A stretch of DNA of 64,000 nucleotides, taken from contig NZ_JAVMIP010000001.1 of the NCBI RefSeq assembly GCF_031729055.1, positions 248,001 through 312,000 on the forward strand. The letters are read 5' to 3'. The notes below the pieces were generated by a model that saw only the letters and a list, made by a program, of their open reading frames with translations, ran no database searches and had not been told where the DNA came from. The number at the start of each line of letters is the position of its first letter. The first letter of the stretch is position 1. Positions 1 through 8,845 of the stretch are shown here, piece after piece. Source of the stretch: Pseudocalidococcus azoricus BACA0444 (lineage in GTDB: Bacteria > Cyanobacteriota > Cyanobacteriia > Thermosynechococcales > Thermosynechococcaceae). Position numbers and translations under genes: made by a program.

Positions 1-92
1 GAAAGCCTTGGCCTAAAATAGAAGATCGCCCTCATCCGTTGTTTTGCTGTTTTACACCCCCATTCCCCCTCATTGTTCGTTGATAATCTCCT

Positions 93-611
93 ATGAAACA
101 TACTCTTTCTGTTTTGGTTGAAGATGAAGCAGGTGTGTTAACCCGGATTGCGGGATTGTTTGCCCGGCGGGGTTTTAACATTGAAAGTCTGGCGGTTGGC
201 CCGGCCGAACAACTGGGCATCTCCCGAATCACGATGGTCGTGCCTGGGGACGATACCGTCATTGAGCAAATCACCAAGCAACTCTACAAGTTAATCAACG
301 TCCTCAAGGTGCAAGACATTACCACCACCCCCTGTGTTGAGCGAGAATTAATGCTCCTGAAGGTGAACGCCACGCCGGCTAACCGCTCTGAAGTTTTGGA
401 GTTGGTACAAATTTTCCGGGCCAAGGTGGTGGATGTGTCCGATGATTCTGTCACGATTGAGGTTGCAGGAGATCCCGGTAAGATGGTGGCCATTGTCCAG
501 ATGGTCAATAAGTTTGGCATCCGGGAAATTGCCCGCACCGGAAAAATTGCCCTCGTTCGGGAATCTGGAGTCAATACGGAATACCTCAAGTCTTTGGAAG
601 CCCGTCTTTAA
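93..611 (+). CDS. ilvN: acetolactate synthase small (regulatory) subunit
   Basis: Regulatory subunit of acetohydroxyacid synthase, the first common enzyme of valine, leucine and isoleucine synthesis; it activates the large subunit and confers feedback inhibition by valine. The 172-aa protein has the usual length. The N-terminal ACT domain (residues 1-75) starts [20 protein letters not shown] and is followed by the family segment [13 protein letters not shown]; the C-terminal half (about 80-160) is the second regulatory domain. The start is the ATG at 93; no strong ribosome-binding site is visible before it. The gene stands alone, without ilvB nearby, and converges on mntB. Confidence 0.96.
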   Translation: MKHTLSVLVEDEAGVLTRIAGLFARRGFNIESLAVGPAEQLGISRITMVVPGDDTVIEQITKQLYKLINVLKVQDITTTPCVERELMLLKVNATPANRSEVLELVQIFRAKVVDVSDDSVTIEVAGDPGKMVAIVQMVNKFGIREIARTGKIALVRESGVNTEYLKSLEARL

Positions 612-825
612 GGAACCTGACCCTGTGGCAGTTTTTGCAGGAAGCATGATTCTAGGCCCATACTCCGCTCCAGCAGCCCCCGGCCGAACTGACCTCAAAC
701 CTATTGGTGAACGCCCTGCACTCATGTCCAACCAGCTTCAGGCCTTGTCCTTCAGACAGCTCGATAAAATCGCTAGGGTTAGCTTAGAGTTTGAGAACTT
801 GACAGAATTGGAGCAACGAAGTAGC

Positions 826-863
826 GAAGTGGACTCCAATAACAGAAGTGGACTCCAATAACA
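826..863. repeat. perfect 19-bp tandem duplication
   Basis: The 19-mer GAAGTGGACTCCAATAACA occurs at 826-844 and again immediately at 845-863. Just upstream, ATTGGAG (about 808-814) can pair with CTCCAAT in either copy, so the stretch can form a hairpin between the convergent ilvN and mntB genes. It could serve as a transcription end for either gene, or be a remnant of a mobile-element end. There is no T-run typical of an intrinsic terminator, so the function is open. Confidence 0.7.
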
Positions 864-897
864 ATAGACATTTTACTGAAGAGTTAATTTTTGCCAA

Positions 898-1749
898 TTA
901 GTCACTAGACTTGAGTCTTTGCGCGATTAGCCCATATTTAGGCGCCAGTACCATTGTCAGGACAAATAAAAGGGTTTGAAAGACAACGATACATCCCCCG
1001 GTCGACGCGTCTAGATGATAGCTAATATAGGTTCCGGCCACATTGGATAAGACCCCCGACCCGGCTGCAATCCACACCATCTGATCAAAGCGATCCGAGA
1101 GGAGATAGCCAATAGCTCCAGGGGTCACTAACATGGCAACGACTAAGATAATCCCCACAGTTTGCAGAGCCGCGACAATCGTTAGCGAGAGTAGGATTAA
1201 AAATGTGTAGTAAAGAGCCGTAATATTCAGACCGATGGATTGAGCATGAATCGGATCAAAGCAAAAGAGCAGTAGGTCTTTCCGGAGGCAGAGAATAACC
1301 ATTAAGGTGATTGCACTAACAACAGCCGTTTGGATAATGTCAGCTTGAGATATCCCTAACACATTGCCAAAAAGAATATGCTGTAGATCAATATTACTGG
1401 GGCTTTTAGAAACCAAGACCAGGCCCAGGGCAAAGAATCCCGTAAAGACTAAACCAATGACCGTATCTTCCTTGACGCGGGTATGAGCTTTAATAAAGCC
1501 AATGGACAAAACAGCCATTAAACCAAAGATAAAAGCACCAATCGCAAAGGGAATGTTTAATAAATAGGCGACGACTACACCGGGCATGACGGCATGGGAC
1601 ACCGCATCTCCCATTAAGGCCCAACCCTTTAAGGTCATATAACAGGACAGGACCGCACAAACCAGACCCACCACTGCACTAACAATAACGGCTTTCAGCA
1701 TAAAGTCATACTGCAACGGGGCAATGAACCAATCCCAAATCAGGGTCAT
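898..1749 (-). CDS. mntB: manganese ABC transporter permease MntB
   Basis: Integral membrane subunit of the high-affinity Mn2+ importer (ABC-3 / ZnuB-MntB family). The 283-aa protein is almost entirely hydrophobic, with about eight or nine membrane helices. It contains the family segment LMGDAVSHAVMPGVVVAY (residues about 46-63), a conserved acidic/histidine stretch lining the metal path. It is the last gene of mntC-mntA-mntB on the minus strand, 72 bp after mntA. The order and the partner MntC identify manganese rather than zinc as the likely substrate, as in Synechocystis mntCAB. Confidence 0.93.
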   Translation of the reverse strand: MTLIWDWFIAPLQYDFMLKAVIVSAVVGLVCAVLSCYMTLKGWALMGDAVSHAVMPGVVVAYLLNIPFAIGAFIFGLMAVLSIGFIKAHTRVKEDTVIGLVFTGFFALGLVLVSKSPSNIDLQHILFGNVLGISQADIIQTAVVSAITLMVILCLRKDLLLFCFDPIHAQSIGLNITALYYTFLILLSLTIVAALQTVGIILVVAMLVTPGAIGYLLSDRFDQMVWIAAGSGVLSNVAGTYISYHLDASTGGCIVVFQTLLFVLTMVLAPKYGLIAQRLKSSD

Positions 1750-1821
1750 AAATCGTTAAAGCCTAAGAGAAAACTAAAGTTGCTGTCAATCTACCAACAA
1801 GATCATGAACCCAAGAGGAAT

Positions 1822-2562
1822 TTACTTTTTAATCCGATGAGGCAAAATACCGCCAAACGTCCGAGTTAAGTTCTCTTCTGTAAACACATCTGCGGTCGAA
1901 CCATAGGCCAAAACAGTTTTATTGACCAGAACGACTTGATCGCAAAACGTTTCAATAGAGCTTAAATCATGGGTGGAAATTAAAATCGTATAGCCCTGTT
2001 GCCGCAATTCTAGGAGCAGATCAATCATCGCTTTTTCTGTGCGCACATCCACCCCGGTAAAAGGTTCATCCAGCAATAAAATTGAACTATCCTGTGCCAA
2101 GGCCCTGGCTAAAAAAGTGCGTTTCCTTTGTCCCCCGGAAAGTTCGCCAATTTGCCGATCCCGAAATTCCCCCATCTGCACCCGTTCTAAACTGGCTTTT
2201 ACCCGCTGATCATCTTGTTTTTTGGGAATTCGCAGCCAGTTCAAATAGCCATGTCGGCCCATCATCACCACATCCGCCACACTGACGGGAAATTGCCAAT
2301 CCACTTCCTCGGCCTGGGGAACATAGGCAATCTGATGGCGTTTTTGGGCCTGGCGCACGGGTAAGCCGTTAATTAAAATCCGACCGGCCTGGGGTTTGAC
2401 AAATCCCATCATCGCCTTGAAGAGTGTGGATTTACCGCTGCCATTCATGCCGACTAGACCATTGATCGAACCGGGGGCGAGTTTAACACTGGCCTGATGG
2501 AGGGCAACATTACCGTGATAGCGGACTGTGACATTCTCAACATCAATGCTGGCGGGATTCAT
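1822..2562 (-). CDS. mntA: manganese ABC transporter ATP-binding protein MntA
   Basis: ATPase subunit powering Mn2+ import. The 246-aa protein has a complete nucleotide-binding domain: Walker [10 protein letters not shown] (residues about 38-46), signature LSGGQRKR, Walker [10 protein letters not shown] with the catalytic Glu, and the switch His in STHDL. Its ATG overlaps the mntC stop codon (ATGA arrangement at 2559-2562), indicating translational coupling with the binding protein. MntB follows 72 bp downstream. Confidence 0.95.
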   Translation of the reverse strand: MNPASIDVENVTVRYHGNVALHQASVKLAPGSINGLVGMNGSGKSTLFKAMMGFVKPQAGRILINGLPVRQAQKRHQIAYVPQAEEVDWQFPVSVADVVMMGRHGYLNWLRIPKKQDDQRVKASLERVQMGEFRDRQIGELSGGQRKRTFLARALAQDSSILLLDEPFTGVDVRTEKAMIDLLLELRQQGYTILISTHDLSSIETFCDQVVLVNKTVLAYGSTADVFTEENLTRTFGGILPHRIKK

Positions 2563-3575
2563 GGTTTTGCTCCTGGGGGCTGAATAGGGAGTTGAAAGCC
2601 CTGTTGAATAGTTTTTAGGTTGGTGGTCAGTAAATCCAAATAGGTTGGGGCGGGGCCATTGGCATCTGTCAGGGAATCCACATAAAAAATTCCGCCGAAT
2701 TGGCTGTTGGTTTCTTGGGCCACCTGTCGCTGGGATTTATCACTGACGGTACTCTCGCAAAAGACGACTGGAACTTGCTTAGCCCGCACCGCATCCACCA
2801 CCTGACGAACCTGTTGGGGTGTGCCATTTTGATCAGAATTAACGGCCCAAAGATAAAGCTCTTGCAACCCATAATCACGGGTGAGGTAGGAAAATGCCCC
2901 TTCACAGGTGACAAGGGTACGCTGCTGGGGGGGAAGTTGCTCAAAGACGGCCCGGAGTTGCTGATCGACAGCCTTAATTTTTTCGCTATAGGCGGTCGCG
3001 TTTTGGTTGTAGGTACGGGCATGATTGGGGTCAATATTCACGAGGGCCTGGCGAATGTTTTCGACATAGATCAAGGCATTTTGGGGCGACATCCAGGCAT
3101 GGGGATTGGGTTGATTGGCATAGGCCCCTTCAGTCAGAGGAATGATTTCTACACCCTGACTAATCGTAATGTGGGGGACACCCTGGAGATTGCCGTAAAA
3201 CTTTTGGGCCCAACGTTCCAGGCCCAGGCCATTGTCGAGAATTAAATCTGCCTGTTGAGCCCGAATAATGTCGCTCGGGGTGGGTTCATAGGTGTGAATC
3301 TGTGTCCCTGGTTTTGTCAGGGATTCAACAACCGCTTTATCTCCGGCAACGTTTTGGGCCATATCAGCTAAAACCGTAAAAGTGGTCAAAATAACTTTTT
3401 TGCTGTCAGCCGGACGCGAGGAAACAGATGTCCCAGGGGGTGGTGATTGCTCCGGTAATGGGGCTTGACAAGCGGCTAACCAGGGACTCCAAAGCAATGC
3501 CACCAGGCCCAGTCCCATAACCCGACCTAGCTTTGATCGGGACATTGGGGCATTGGTCAGGAACGAAAGTTGCAT
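2559..3575 (-). CDS. mntC: manganese ABC transporter substrate-binding lipoprotein MntC
   Basis: Periplasmic solute-binding lipoprotein of cluster A-I, capturing Mn2+ for MntAB. A signal peptide ends in the lipobox LAAC (Cys36 counting from the first Met). Metal ligands expected for the family are visible: His in [12 protein letters not shown], His in NPHAWMSP, Glu in CEGAFSYL and Asp in FYVDSLTD. Two cysteines, in LVTCEGAF and VVFCEST, lie 49 residues apart, the same spacing as the redox-active disulfide of Synechocystis MntC. An alternative start is Met11 (3545), which would give a more usual signal-peptide length. First gene of the operon, divergent from the histidine kinase. Confidence 0.95.
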   Translation of the reverse strand: MQLSFLTNAPMSRSKLGRVMGLGLVALLWSPWLAACQAPLPEQSPPPGTSVSSRPADSKKVILTTFTVLADMAQNVAGDKAVVESLTKPGTQIHTYEPTPSDIIRAQQADLILDNGLGLERWAQKFYGNLQGVPHITISQGVEIIPLTEGAYANQPNPHAWMSPQNALIYVENIRQALVNIDPNHARTYNQNATAYSEKIKAVDQQLRAVFEQLPPQQRTLVTCEGAFSYLTRDYGLQELYLWAVNSDQNGTPQQVRQVVDAVRAKQVPVVFCESTVSDKSQRQVAQETNSQFGGIFYVDSLTDANGPAPTYLDLLTTNLKTIQQGFQLPIQPPGAKP

Positions 3576-3637
3576 TTCATAATCTTTTCACTTTTCTTAG
3601 TGTACTGTAATCCCATGATTATGAAAGAACTATGAAA
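3575..3637 (-). promoter_or_regulatory. mntC control region with 10-bp inverted repeat
   Basis: A perfect 10-bp inverted repeat, TTTCATAATC at 3575-3584 and GATTATGAAA at 3617-3626, flanks a plausible mntC promoter. On the minus strand the -10 is TACACT (3604-3599) and the -35-like TTTCAT (3626-3621), with 16 bp between them. A further TATGAAA at 3631-3637 repeats TATGAAA of 3620-3626 exactly 11 bp away, one helical turn, as expected for direct-repeat half-sites of an OmpR-type regulator. In Synechocystis, mntCAB is repressed by the OmpR-type regulator ManR under Mn sufficiency; assignment to a ManR-like factor here is inference. Confidence 0.45.
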
Positions 3638-3696
3638 CAAATCTGGCCTGGAATGGGTGAACCAGGGGCTGATCATTGGTGGTCAGGCAATAGTTG

Positions 3697-5136
3697 ATGG
3701 AACAGAGGTTTGCATCTTTACCGCCAGGCCTGGAGTTCGGTTATAACCCTAGCGAGATCCTTTTTTGTCCCTTAAGGTCGAGGAGAGAAGCCCAGGCCAC
3801 TGTTGTGATGAATTGGTTCCTGTCCCCCCCTCTTGATCCAGATGCCAAACCAGTTGTTAGGGCGGGCGAGGATTTGAGTTGGCAATGGTCAGCGGCCATC
3901 CAAGCCTTAGAAAAACTCTCGATCCTCTCTTGGCCGGTTGAAGAGGGATTTCTCTTGGCTGGCCCGGCCCCGATCTTTGCCCACCCCCAACTCATCCCCT
4001 GGGTATTTGCTCCCTTAGCCAACTACCAGGCCTGTTTGCCGCCCACTTTCGCCACCACCGCGCCAGAACCCATTACCCTGATTCCCATTAGCCCAGCAGA
4101 TCCCTTAGCAACCCACCCCTTTTGCCTCCTCCTCAGCCCGGCCTGGAACTTAGTTTTAAGCTTCGATGGAGAGTTGGGGCTAAACTTTTCTTTTGATCCG
4201 GCTGATATTCTCCAGGCCTGGCAACAGTTAGAACTCCGCCTCAAGATGACCGCGCCCCACTGCCTGTCTGTCATGGCGGATTGGTTACTAGCCCACCCAC
4301 CCCAGCCCCCGGATTATCGCTTGGTGACAGACTTCAGCCAGGCCCTCCTGCGGGAACTGATACCGCCCCAACCCCGGACTTTGGGGGAATTAGATCTATC
4401 GAGTCGCGCGCCGGATCTATCCCCAGGCCTGGAGACGGAAGAACAGCAGTTTCTGGATATTGAATTGCTCCAGGCCCTCACCCATGAAGTCCGTACTCCC
4501 CTGACGACGATTCAAACCCTGATTCAACTGCTGCTGAAACGGGCCGACCTACCCGCCGATGTGCATCACCGTCTCCAGGCCATTGCCCAGGAATGCCATG
4601 ACCAAGTGGATCGCTTTAGCTTGCTCTTTCATGCTGCGGAAATGATGGCTTGTCCGGCCCCCACCCCCCTGACTGGTTTAAGTTCCGTCTCAGTGGAAGA
4701 AATTCTTCGGGATAATATTCCCCGCTGGCAAAAGCAAGCCCAACGCCGCCACCTCGCCTTAGAAATGCAATATCCGGCCAAGCTCCCCGCCGTCACCAGT
4801 GATCCCAATCTCCTCGATCAAGTCCTGACGGGCCTGGTGGAGCATTTTAGCCAGACCTTACCGCCCTTGAGTACCCTGGAAATGCGCTTTAGTTTGGCCG
4901 GTTCTCAACTTAAAGTCCAACTGAAATCCAGTGAAAAACATCGGAGTCAAACCCTGGCCGCAGTCGGAAAAATGCTGATGTGGCAACCGGAAACCGGACA
5001 TTTAAGCCTCAACTTGTCGGTGACGAAAACCCTCTTTCACGCCCTGGGGGGCAAACTCACCGTCCGCCACGATCACCGTTGGGGGGATGTTTTAACGTTA
5101 TATTTACCCCTAAACCAAGAGCATCAGGCATACTAG
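3697..5136 (+). CDS. sensor histidine kinase with degenerate ATPase region
   Basis: Signal-transduction histidine kinase, about 479 aa. The phospho-acceptor motif is HEVRTPLTTIQTL (His near residue 263), in a HisKA dimerisation helix after a roughly 240-residue N-terminal region with no recognisable sensor fold and no membrane helix, so probably cytoplasmic. The C-terminal domain has an N-box-like DPNLLDQVLTGLVEHF, lacking the usual Asn-rich core, and no clear DxGxG motif, but ends in a G2-like LSLNLSVTKTLFHALGG. It may be a weak or non-canonical kinase. No response regulator is adjacent. TTG at 3694 precedes the ATG at 3697; a shorter start at 3808 is also possible. Confidence 0.75.
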   Translation: MEQRFASLPPGLEFGYNPSEILFCPLRSRREAQATVVMNWFLSPPLDPDAKPVVRAGEDLSWQWSAAIQALEKLSILSWPVEEGFLLAGPAPIFAHPQLIPWVFAPLANYQACLPPTFATTAPEPITLIPISPADPLATHPFCLLLSPAWNLVLSFDGELGLNFSFDPADILQAWQQLELRLKMTAPHCLSVMADWLLAHPPQPPDYRLVTDFSQALLRELIPPQPRTLGELDLSSRAPDLSPGLETEEQQFLDIELLQALTHEVRTPLTTIQTLIQLLLKRADLPADVHHRLQAIAQECHDQVDRFSLLFHAAEMMACPAPTPLTGLSSVSVEEILRDNIPRWQKQAQRRHLALEMQYPAKLPAVTSDPNLLDQVLTGLVEHFSQTLPPLSTLEMRFSLAGSQLKVQLKSSEKHRSQTLAAVGKMLMWQPETGHLSLNLSVTKTLFHALGGKLTVRHDHRWGDVLTLYLPLNQEHQAY

Positions 5137-5156
5137 GGAAAGTATTTCAGGCAATC

Positions 5157-5696
5157 ATGGCCAGATCTGTGACGGTTCCTCCTTTGGCAGAACTCCCCCT
5201 TATTCCCTATTTAACGGCCACTGGCCTGGTGGATCCGAGGGCAATGGGGCAAATTGGGGTCTATGCCATCTGTGATCAAGGCCTGGCTGTGCAGTATATT
5301 GGCTTTTCTCGGGATATTTACCTGAGTCTGCGGCAACATTTAGTCCGGCAACCCCAGGCCTGCTATGGCTTTAAGTTCTATCCTGTTGAGCGTCCCAATC
5401 GTACCCAGTTAGAGGAAATCCGCCAGCAATGGCTCAATGAGTTGGAGGCTATTCCACCCGGTAATGACACACAACAGGGGGCCTGGGAAAATGCAATTGA
5501 TGTCAAAACCCGGATGTCCCCAGCGATGCAGCAGGAATGGGCTGGCCTGGATGAAATGGGACAAATGAAATACCTCAAGGACTTAGCCCGTCAAGCTGAA
5601 CAGGAAATATTCCAAGTGCTAGAAGCTCGGCACGTGACTGAACTCCTGAGATTTAACCCTAAACTCAAAGAGAACGGCCTCCTGGACTTGAAATGA
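5157..5696 (+). CDS. GIY-YIG-like nuclease-domain protein
   Basis: A 179-aa soluble protein whose N-terminal half resembles a GIY-YIG domain: IGVYAICD (GIY-like) followed about 15 residues later by VQYIGFSRDIYLSLRQH (YIG-like, with the conserved Arg). The C-terminal half is helical, charged and of unknown role. Whether the catalytic Glu of true nucleases is present is unclear. The frame is open upstream into the kinase gene, but the ATG at 5157, 20 nt after the kinase stop, is the natural start. Its stop overlaps the next gene (ATGA at 5693-5696), so the two are probably co-translated. Confidence 0.65.
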   Translation: MARSVTVPPLAELPLIPYLTATGLVDPRAMGQIGVYAICDQGLAVQYIGFSRDIYLSLRQHLVRQPQACYGFKFYPVERPNRTQLEEIRQQWLNELEAIPPGNDTQQGAWENAIDVKTRMSPAMQQEWAGLDEMGQMKYLKDLARQAEQEIFQVLEARHVTELLRFNPKLKENGLLDLK

Positions 5697-6544
5697 CTCC
5701 CGTATCCTTAGCAGAACTAACTCGCATTAACCAGGCCCTCCGAGATGCAGGACAACTGGCCCAAACCCTCGCCACACAGCCCTTTGAGATTATTGAAAAA
5801 GGCAAGCATGATTTTGCCACCAGTATTGATTGCCAACTCGATGATATCCTCAGCCAACAGTTCCAGGCCTGGTTTCCAGCCGATGGGATCATCACCGAGG
5901 AAAATCCCGACTCTCGAATCCAATTTCATCAAAACTATGAACGGCTCTGGTTAATTGATCCCCTCGATGGCACTGATGACCTGATTCGCCTCCAACGGAA
6001 CTATTCAGTCATGGTTGGCCTATGGCAAGAGGGCGCACCCCGGGCAGGCTGGGTTTATGATCCGGCGGCTGATCAACTCTTTTATGGCGGGCCAAGCTGG
6101 GGCCTGTGGCAAAGTAATGGCAACGATCCTGCTTTTCCCTTAAAACCTAGTCCCCCACCCCACCCCACCCCCGACCAGGCCCCGTTGATGATTGGTTACA
6201 AAGATTTCCAGGCCTATGGGGCAGCGATTCAACAGGCCATTCCCGAAACCCAGTTTCATTTTCTTGGTAGCTTTGGTCTCAAGGTCTTACAGGTCATTAC
6301 CGGCCAAGTGGGTTTATATCTCTATCTCAATAAGCGAGTCAAACTCTGGGATACCACCGCCCCCCTAGCCTTGGCCCAAGCCGCCGGCCTGATTTGCTGT
6401 GACTTGACGGGAGAACCCTTGCGATTTAGTGCCGATAGCTTGGAGCATGAAACCCTGACCCATGATCAAACCATTCTGGTCGGTTGGCCCAACTATATTG
6501 ATTGTTTCCGGGAACGCCTCCAACTGGCCATTGAATCTGTCTAA
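5693..6544 (+). CDS. inositol monophosphatase / 3'(2'),5'-bisphosphate nucleotidase family protein
   Basis: Mg2+-dependent, Li+-sensitive-type phosphatase of the FIG superfamily, 283 aa. The metal-binding motif WLIDPLDGTDD (residues about 86-96) and the upstream ITEENPD acidic site are intact; the C-terminal motif LWDTTAPLALAQAAG carries the third metal-ligand Asp. In cyanobacteria such proteins hydrolyse inositol monophosphate or PAP; the sequence does not settle which (CysQ-like is plausible). The ATG overlaps the preceding stop. Confidence 0.85.
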   Translation: MTPVSLAELTRINQALRDAGQLAQTLATQPFEIIEKGKHDFATSIDCQLDDILSQQFQAWFPADGIITEENPDSRIQFHQNYERLWLIDPLDGTDDLIRLQRNYSVMVGLWQEGAPRAGWVYDPAADQLFYGGPSWGLWQSNGNDPAFPLKPSPPPHPTPDQAPLMIGYKDFQAYGAAIQQAIPETQFHFLGSFGLKVLQVITGQVGLYLYLNKRVKLWDTTAPLALAQAAGLICCDLTGEPLRFSADSLEHETLTHDQTILVGWPNYIDCFRERLQLAIESV

Positions 6545-6559
6545 GGGAGTGTGAATTGG

Positions 6560-7324
6560 ATGAGTGAACCTGAACCCCTGCAAACGAGCCTCTTTGATCT
6601 AGTTACCCCATCCCCAGACGTTCTAGATCAACCACCAATCACGGCCGTTACACCAAATTCACCCCAAATTCCTCCCACCGACTACGCCCAAATTCCCAAC
6701 TCTGCCACAATTGCCATTCCCCCCGGAACCTATGCCAGCCTGAACGAATTAACCACCCATTGCCAGGCCTGTCAGCGGTGTGAACTCAGCCAAACCCGTA
6801 CCCATGTGGTGATTAGTCGCGGTAACCCCGAAGCAGATTTAATGATCATTGGCGAGGGGCCTGGGCAAACGGAAGATGAAACCGGACTCCCCTTTGTCGG
6901 GCGGGCGGGACAACTCTTAGAAAAAATCCTCGCATCCGTGAATCTAGACAGCGACAAAGATGTGTATATCTGCAATATCGTCAAATGTCGTCCGCCGGGA
7001 AATCGGGTTCCCACCCTGGCCGAGTCCAACGCTTGCCGCCCCTACCTTTTAGAGCAAATTCGCCTCGTGGATCCCAAAATTATTTTGCTGACTGGAGCCA
7101 CTGCAGTTAAGGGAGTGACCGGGGATACTCGCGGGATTACCAAGATTCGCGGCACCTGGATTGAATGGGAGGGCCGTCTCTGTATGCCCATTCTTCACCC
7201 TGCCTATCTGTTGCGAAACCCCAGCCGAGAGGTGGGCGGGCCCAAATGGTTAATGTGGCAAGATATCCAAGCAGTCCAGGCCAAGTTACAATCCCTCAGC
7301 CCAGACCACTCTGTTAATCACTAA
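6560..7324 (+). CDS. family 4 uracil-DNA glycosylase (Fe-S cluster)
   Basis: Removes uracil from DNA in base-excision repair. After a proline-rich N-terminal 55 residues of no clear domain comes the UDG family 4 core: [33 protein letters not shown], then [15 protein letters not shown] and [10 protein letters not shown]. The four cysteines CxxC...KC...AC match the ligands of the 4Fe-4S cluster of this family. The frame opens with GTG at 6551, but the sequence AGGGAG (6544-6549) is correctly spaced for the ATG at 6560. Convergent with the PadR gene, 12 bp apart. Confidence 0.92.
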   Translation: MSEPEPLQTSLFDLVTPSPDVLDQPPITAVTPNSPQIPPTDYAQIPNSATIAIPPGTYASLNELTTHCQACQRCELSQTRTHVVISRGNPEADLMIIGEGPGQTEDETGLPFVGRAGQLLEKILASVNLDSDKDVYICNIVKCRPPGNRVPTLAESNACRPYLLEQIRLVDPKIILLTGATAVKGVTGDTRGITKIRGTWIEWEGRLCMPILHPAYLLRNPSREVGGPKWLMWQDIQAVQAKLQSLSPDHSVNH

Positions 7325-7336
7325 GACATCCAAGCA

Positions 7337-7714
7337 TTACTTGCGGCTTTTTGAGGACTTTTCAAACGTGCTTTCATCTTGGAGATAGGTCAACCAGAGT
7401 TTGGCTAGATCTTTGGCTAACTCGTCTTTTTCTGGAACCACATGATACATCCGCCGCGGCCGCCCCCGCCCTTCAACTTTTTTCCAATAGCCACTGATAA
7501 TCCCGTCATCCTCCAGAAACTTTAAGGCACTGTATAGCACCGTATCAGAGAGACGATAAAGGGGATAGTCAGTTTCGATGGATTGAATCAGGGCTGTGCC
7601 GTAGGAGTCACCTTTTTCCACCAAGGTGTAAAGCACATAACAGACCGCGACTTCCTTGCTCAAATACACCGGCGGCGGTTGCTTAAAAAACTGATAAATG
7701 TCATCCAGTTTCAT
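7337..7714 (-). CDS. PadR-family transcriptional regulator
   Basis: A 125-aa DNA-binding protein with the PadR winged helix: YVLYTLVEKGDSYGTALIQ (residues about 27-45), LYSALKFLEDDGIISGYW and the wing GRGRPRRMYHVV. Only a short helical C-terminal part follows, so it is a small (PadR-s1 type) member. It is divergent from nothing close by; its target is not evident. A long non-coding stretch lies upstream, where autoregulation would act. Confidence 0.88.
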   Translation of the reverse strand: MKLDDIYQFFKQPPPVYLSKEVAVCYVLYTLVEKGDSYGTALIQSIETDYPLYRLSDTVLYSALKFLEDDGIISGYWKKVEGRGRPRRMYHVVPEKDELAKDLAKLWLTYLQDESTFEKSSKSRK

Positions 7715-8308
7715 GATCTGTATTCCAAGTAGGTGTTAAGGACAAAAACAGATGGAACTACAATCTACCACTACCATGAAATCCAAGGAAAAAACACATG
7801 ACTCCAAAATAACTGCCGTAATGGTAGCGATCTTTCGTATGTCTTAGTATAGCTCTTAGAAAAATCACCAACTGCTCTTGTTTCAGTCTCGTTTACGAGT
7901 TTTTACAAATTGTTTCAGTTTGACTACAGAAACTCAGAAAAAATTCATGATGTCCCCTAAAGCCTTATTTTTCATGGTTTTGCCATCACTCGAGGCAGTT
8001 AAGACAGATTCGATATGACTTGAATTTGGCATTACATCCCACCGCTATATAAGTCAGGTGAGTCCGTCTTTATTAATATTCGATTGTTACAATTTATCAC
8101 AACTCTCAATTTACCCACTCCATAGGTTATCGGTCTGGGCAATATCTCTGGGATTATCAGTTAAATCTAAAATTAGAATTCTCGATGTCTGCAACATATC
8201 CGCCAGAGACCCCAGCAACCCGAGGGGAATCCGGGGCGGCTCTAGCATTTCCTAGATGTAACCCATTGGCTGGAAAGGGTCACTGAGCAATTAAAAATAG
8301 GGCTGGGC
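7715..8308. other. intergenic stretch, no confident gene
   Basis: A 594-bp region between the PadR regulator and the RDD gene, A/T-rich in its first half, which probably holds the PadR promoter. On the minus strand 8111-8248 reads a 45-residue peptide listed separately. A GTG-started frame on the plus strand at 8058-8255 runs over the same bases. I see no tRNA or clear terminator. Confidence 0.5.
8111..8248 (-). CDS. possible 45-aa small protein or gene remnant
   Basis: From the ATG at 8248 to TAA at 8111 the minus strand encodes a protein-like 45-residue peptide with segments LGLLGSLADMLQTSR and ILILDLTDNPRDI. The composition resembles real cyanobacterial protein, but a ribosome-binding site is poor (AGGA sits almost on the ATG) and I recognise no family. 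It may be a small gene or the leftover N-terminus of a larger one. Confidence 0.3.
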   Translation of the reverse strand: MLEPPRIPLGLLGSLADMLQTSRILILDLTDNPRDIAQTDNLWSG

Positions 8309-8845
8309 TTATTTACTGCGTTGTGCGCGAATCTGTTGACTTAGGCGAATGAGTTTACGATCAAGGGAAAACCCCCGATAGGCGACCACGATCTCTGTCT
8401 GTGAAATTAAGTCGTGGAGAGTATTATGACGGGGATTAATCCAGGCCCAGCTACAGTCCACAATCACCGGCGCGACCAACAACAGGATGGCAAACCCCAG
8501 GCCACTGTCCACTGCCACCAAGGCTAATAAAACCAACCCGCCTAAGATTCCCTCCCGTTGGGTCAAGCGTTGCAGCAGCGGCGTGCGTCCCCGTTGATCA
8601 ATAACCCGCAGATCCATTAACCAATGCCCCAAGCTCTGGCCCTTATTGCGGTAAACCACCGCGACCCGTAAGACCCACCAGGCGAGGAGAAAGACCAAGA
8701 TTTGCCCCCATTGAATCGCTTGGCCTGGAACCGCGGCAACCGCACTCAAGACCCAGACCATGGCCCCATCAATCCCTGTGGCAATGACCCGTTTCCAAGG
8801 CCGGGCGGGAAAATAATCTGGATATTGGCGGGCAAGTTCACTCAT
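8309..8845 (-). CDS. RDD-family membrane protein
   Basis: A 178-aa integral membrane protein of the RDD family. The defining residues are visible: PWKRVIATGIDG (Arg-Asp motif at the first helix), GQSLGHWLMDLRVID and LHDLISQTEIV. Three or four hydrophobic helices lie between about 25 and 140. RDD proteins are often of unknown role; some affect ion homeostasis. The frame extends upstream to 8938, but the Met at 8845 (MSELARQ) is preceded by an AAAAAAGG-type site and starts at the expected family position. Confidence 0.8.
   Translation of the reverse strand: MSELARQYPDYFPARPWKRVIATGIDGAMVWVLSAVAAVPGQAIQWGQILVFLLAWWVLRVAVVYRNKGQSLGHWLMDLRVIDQRGRTPLLQRLTQREGILGGLVLLALVAVDSGLGFAILLLVAPVIVDCSWAWINPRHNTLHDLISQTEIVVAYRGFSLDRKLIRLSQQIRAQRSK

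Noticed and set aside
433-861. Open frame of 142 codons overlapping ilvN
   Set aside because: Most of it lies in another frame of the well-supported ilvN gene; no family similarity and no ribosome-binding site.
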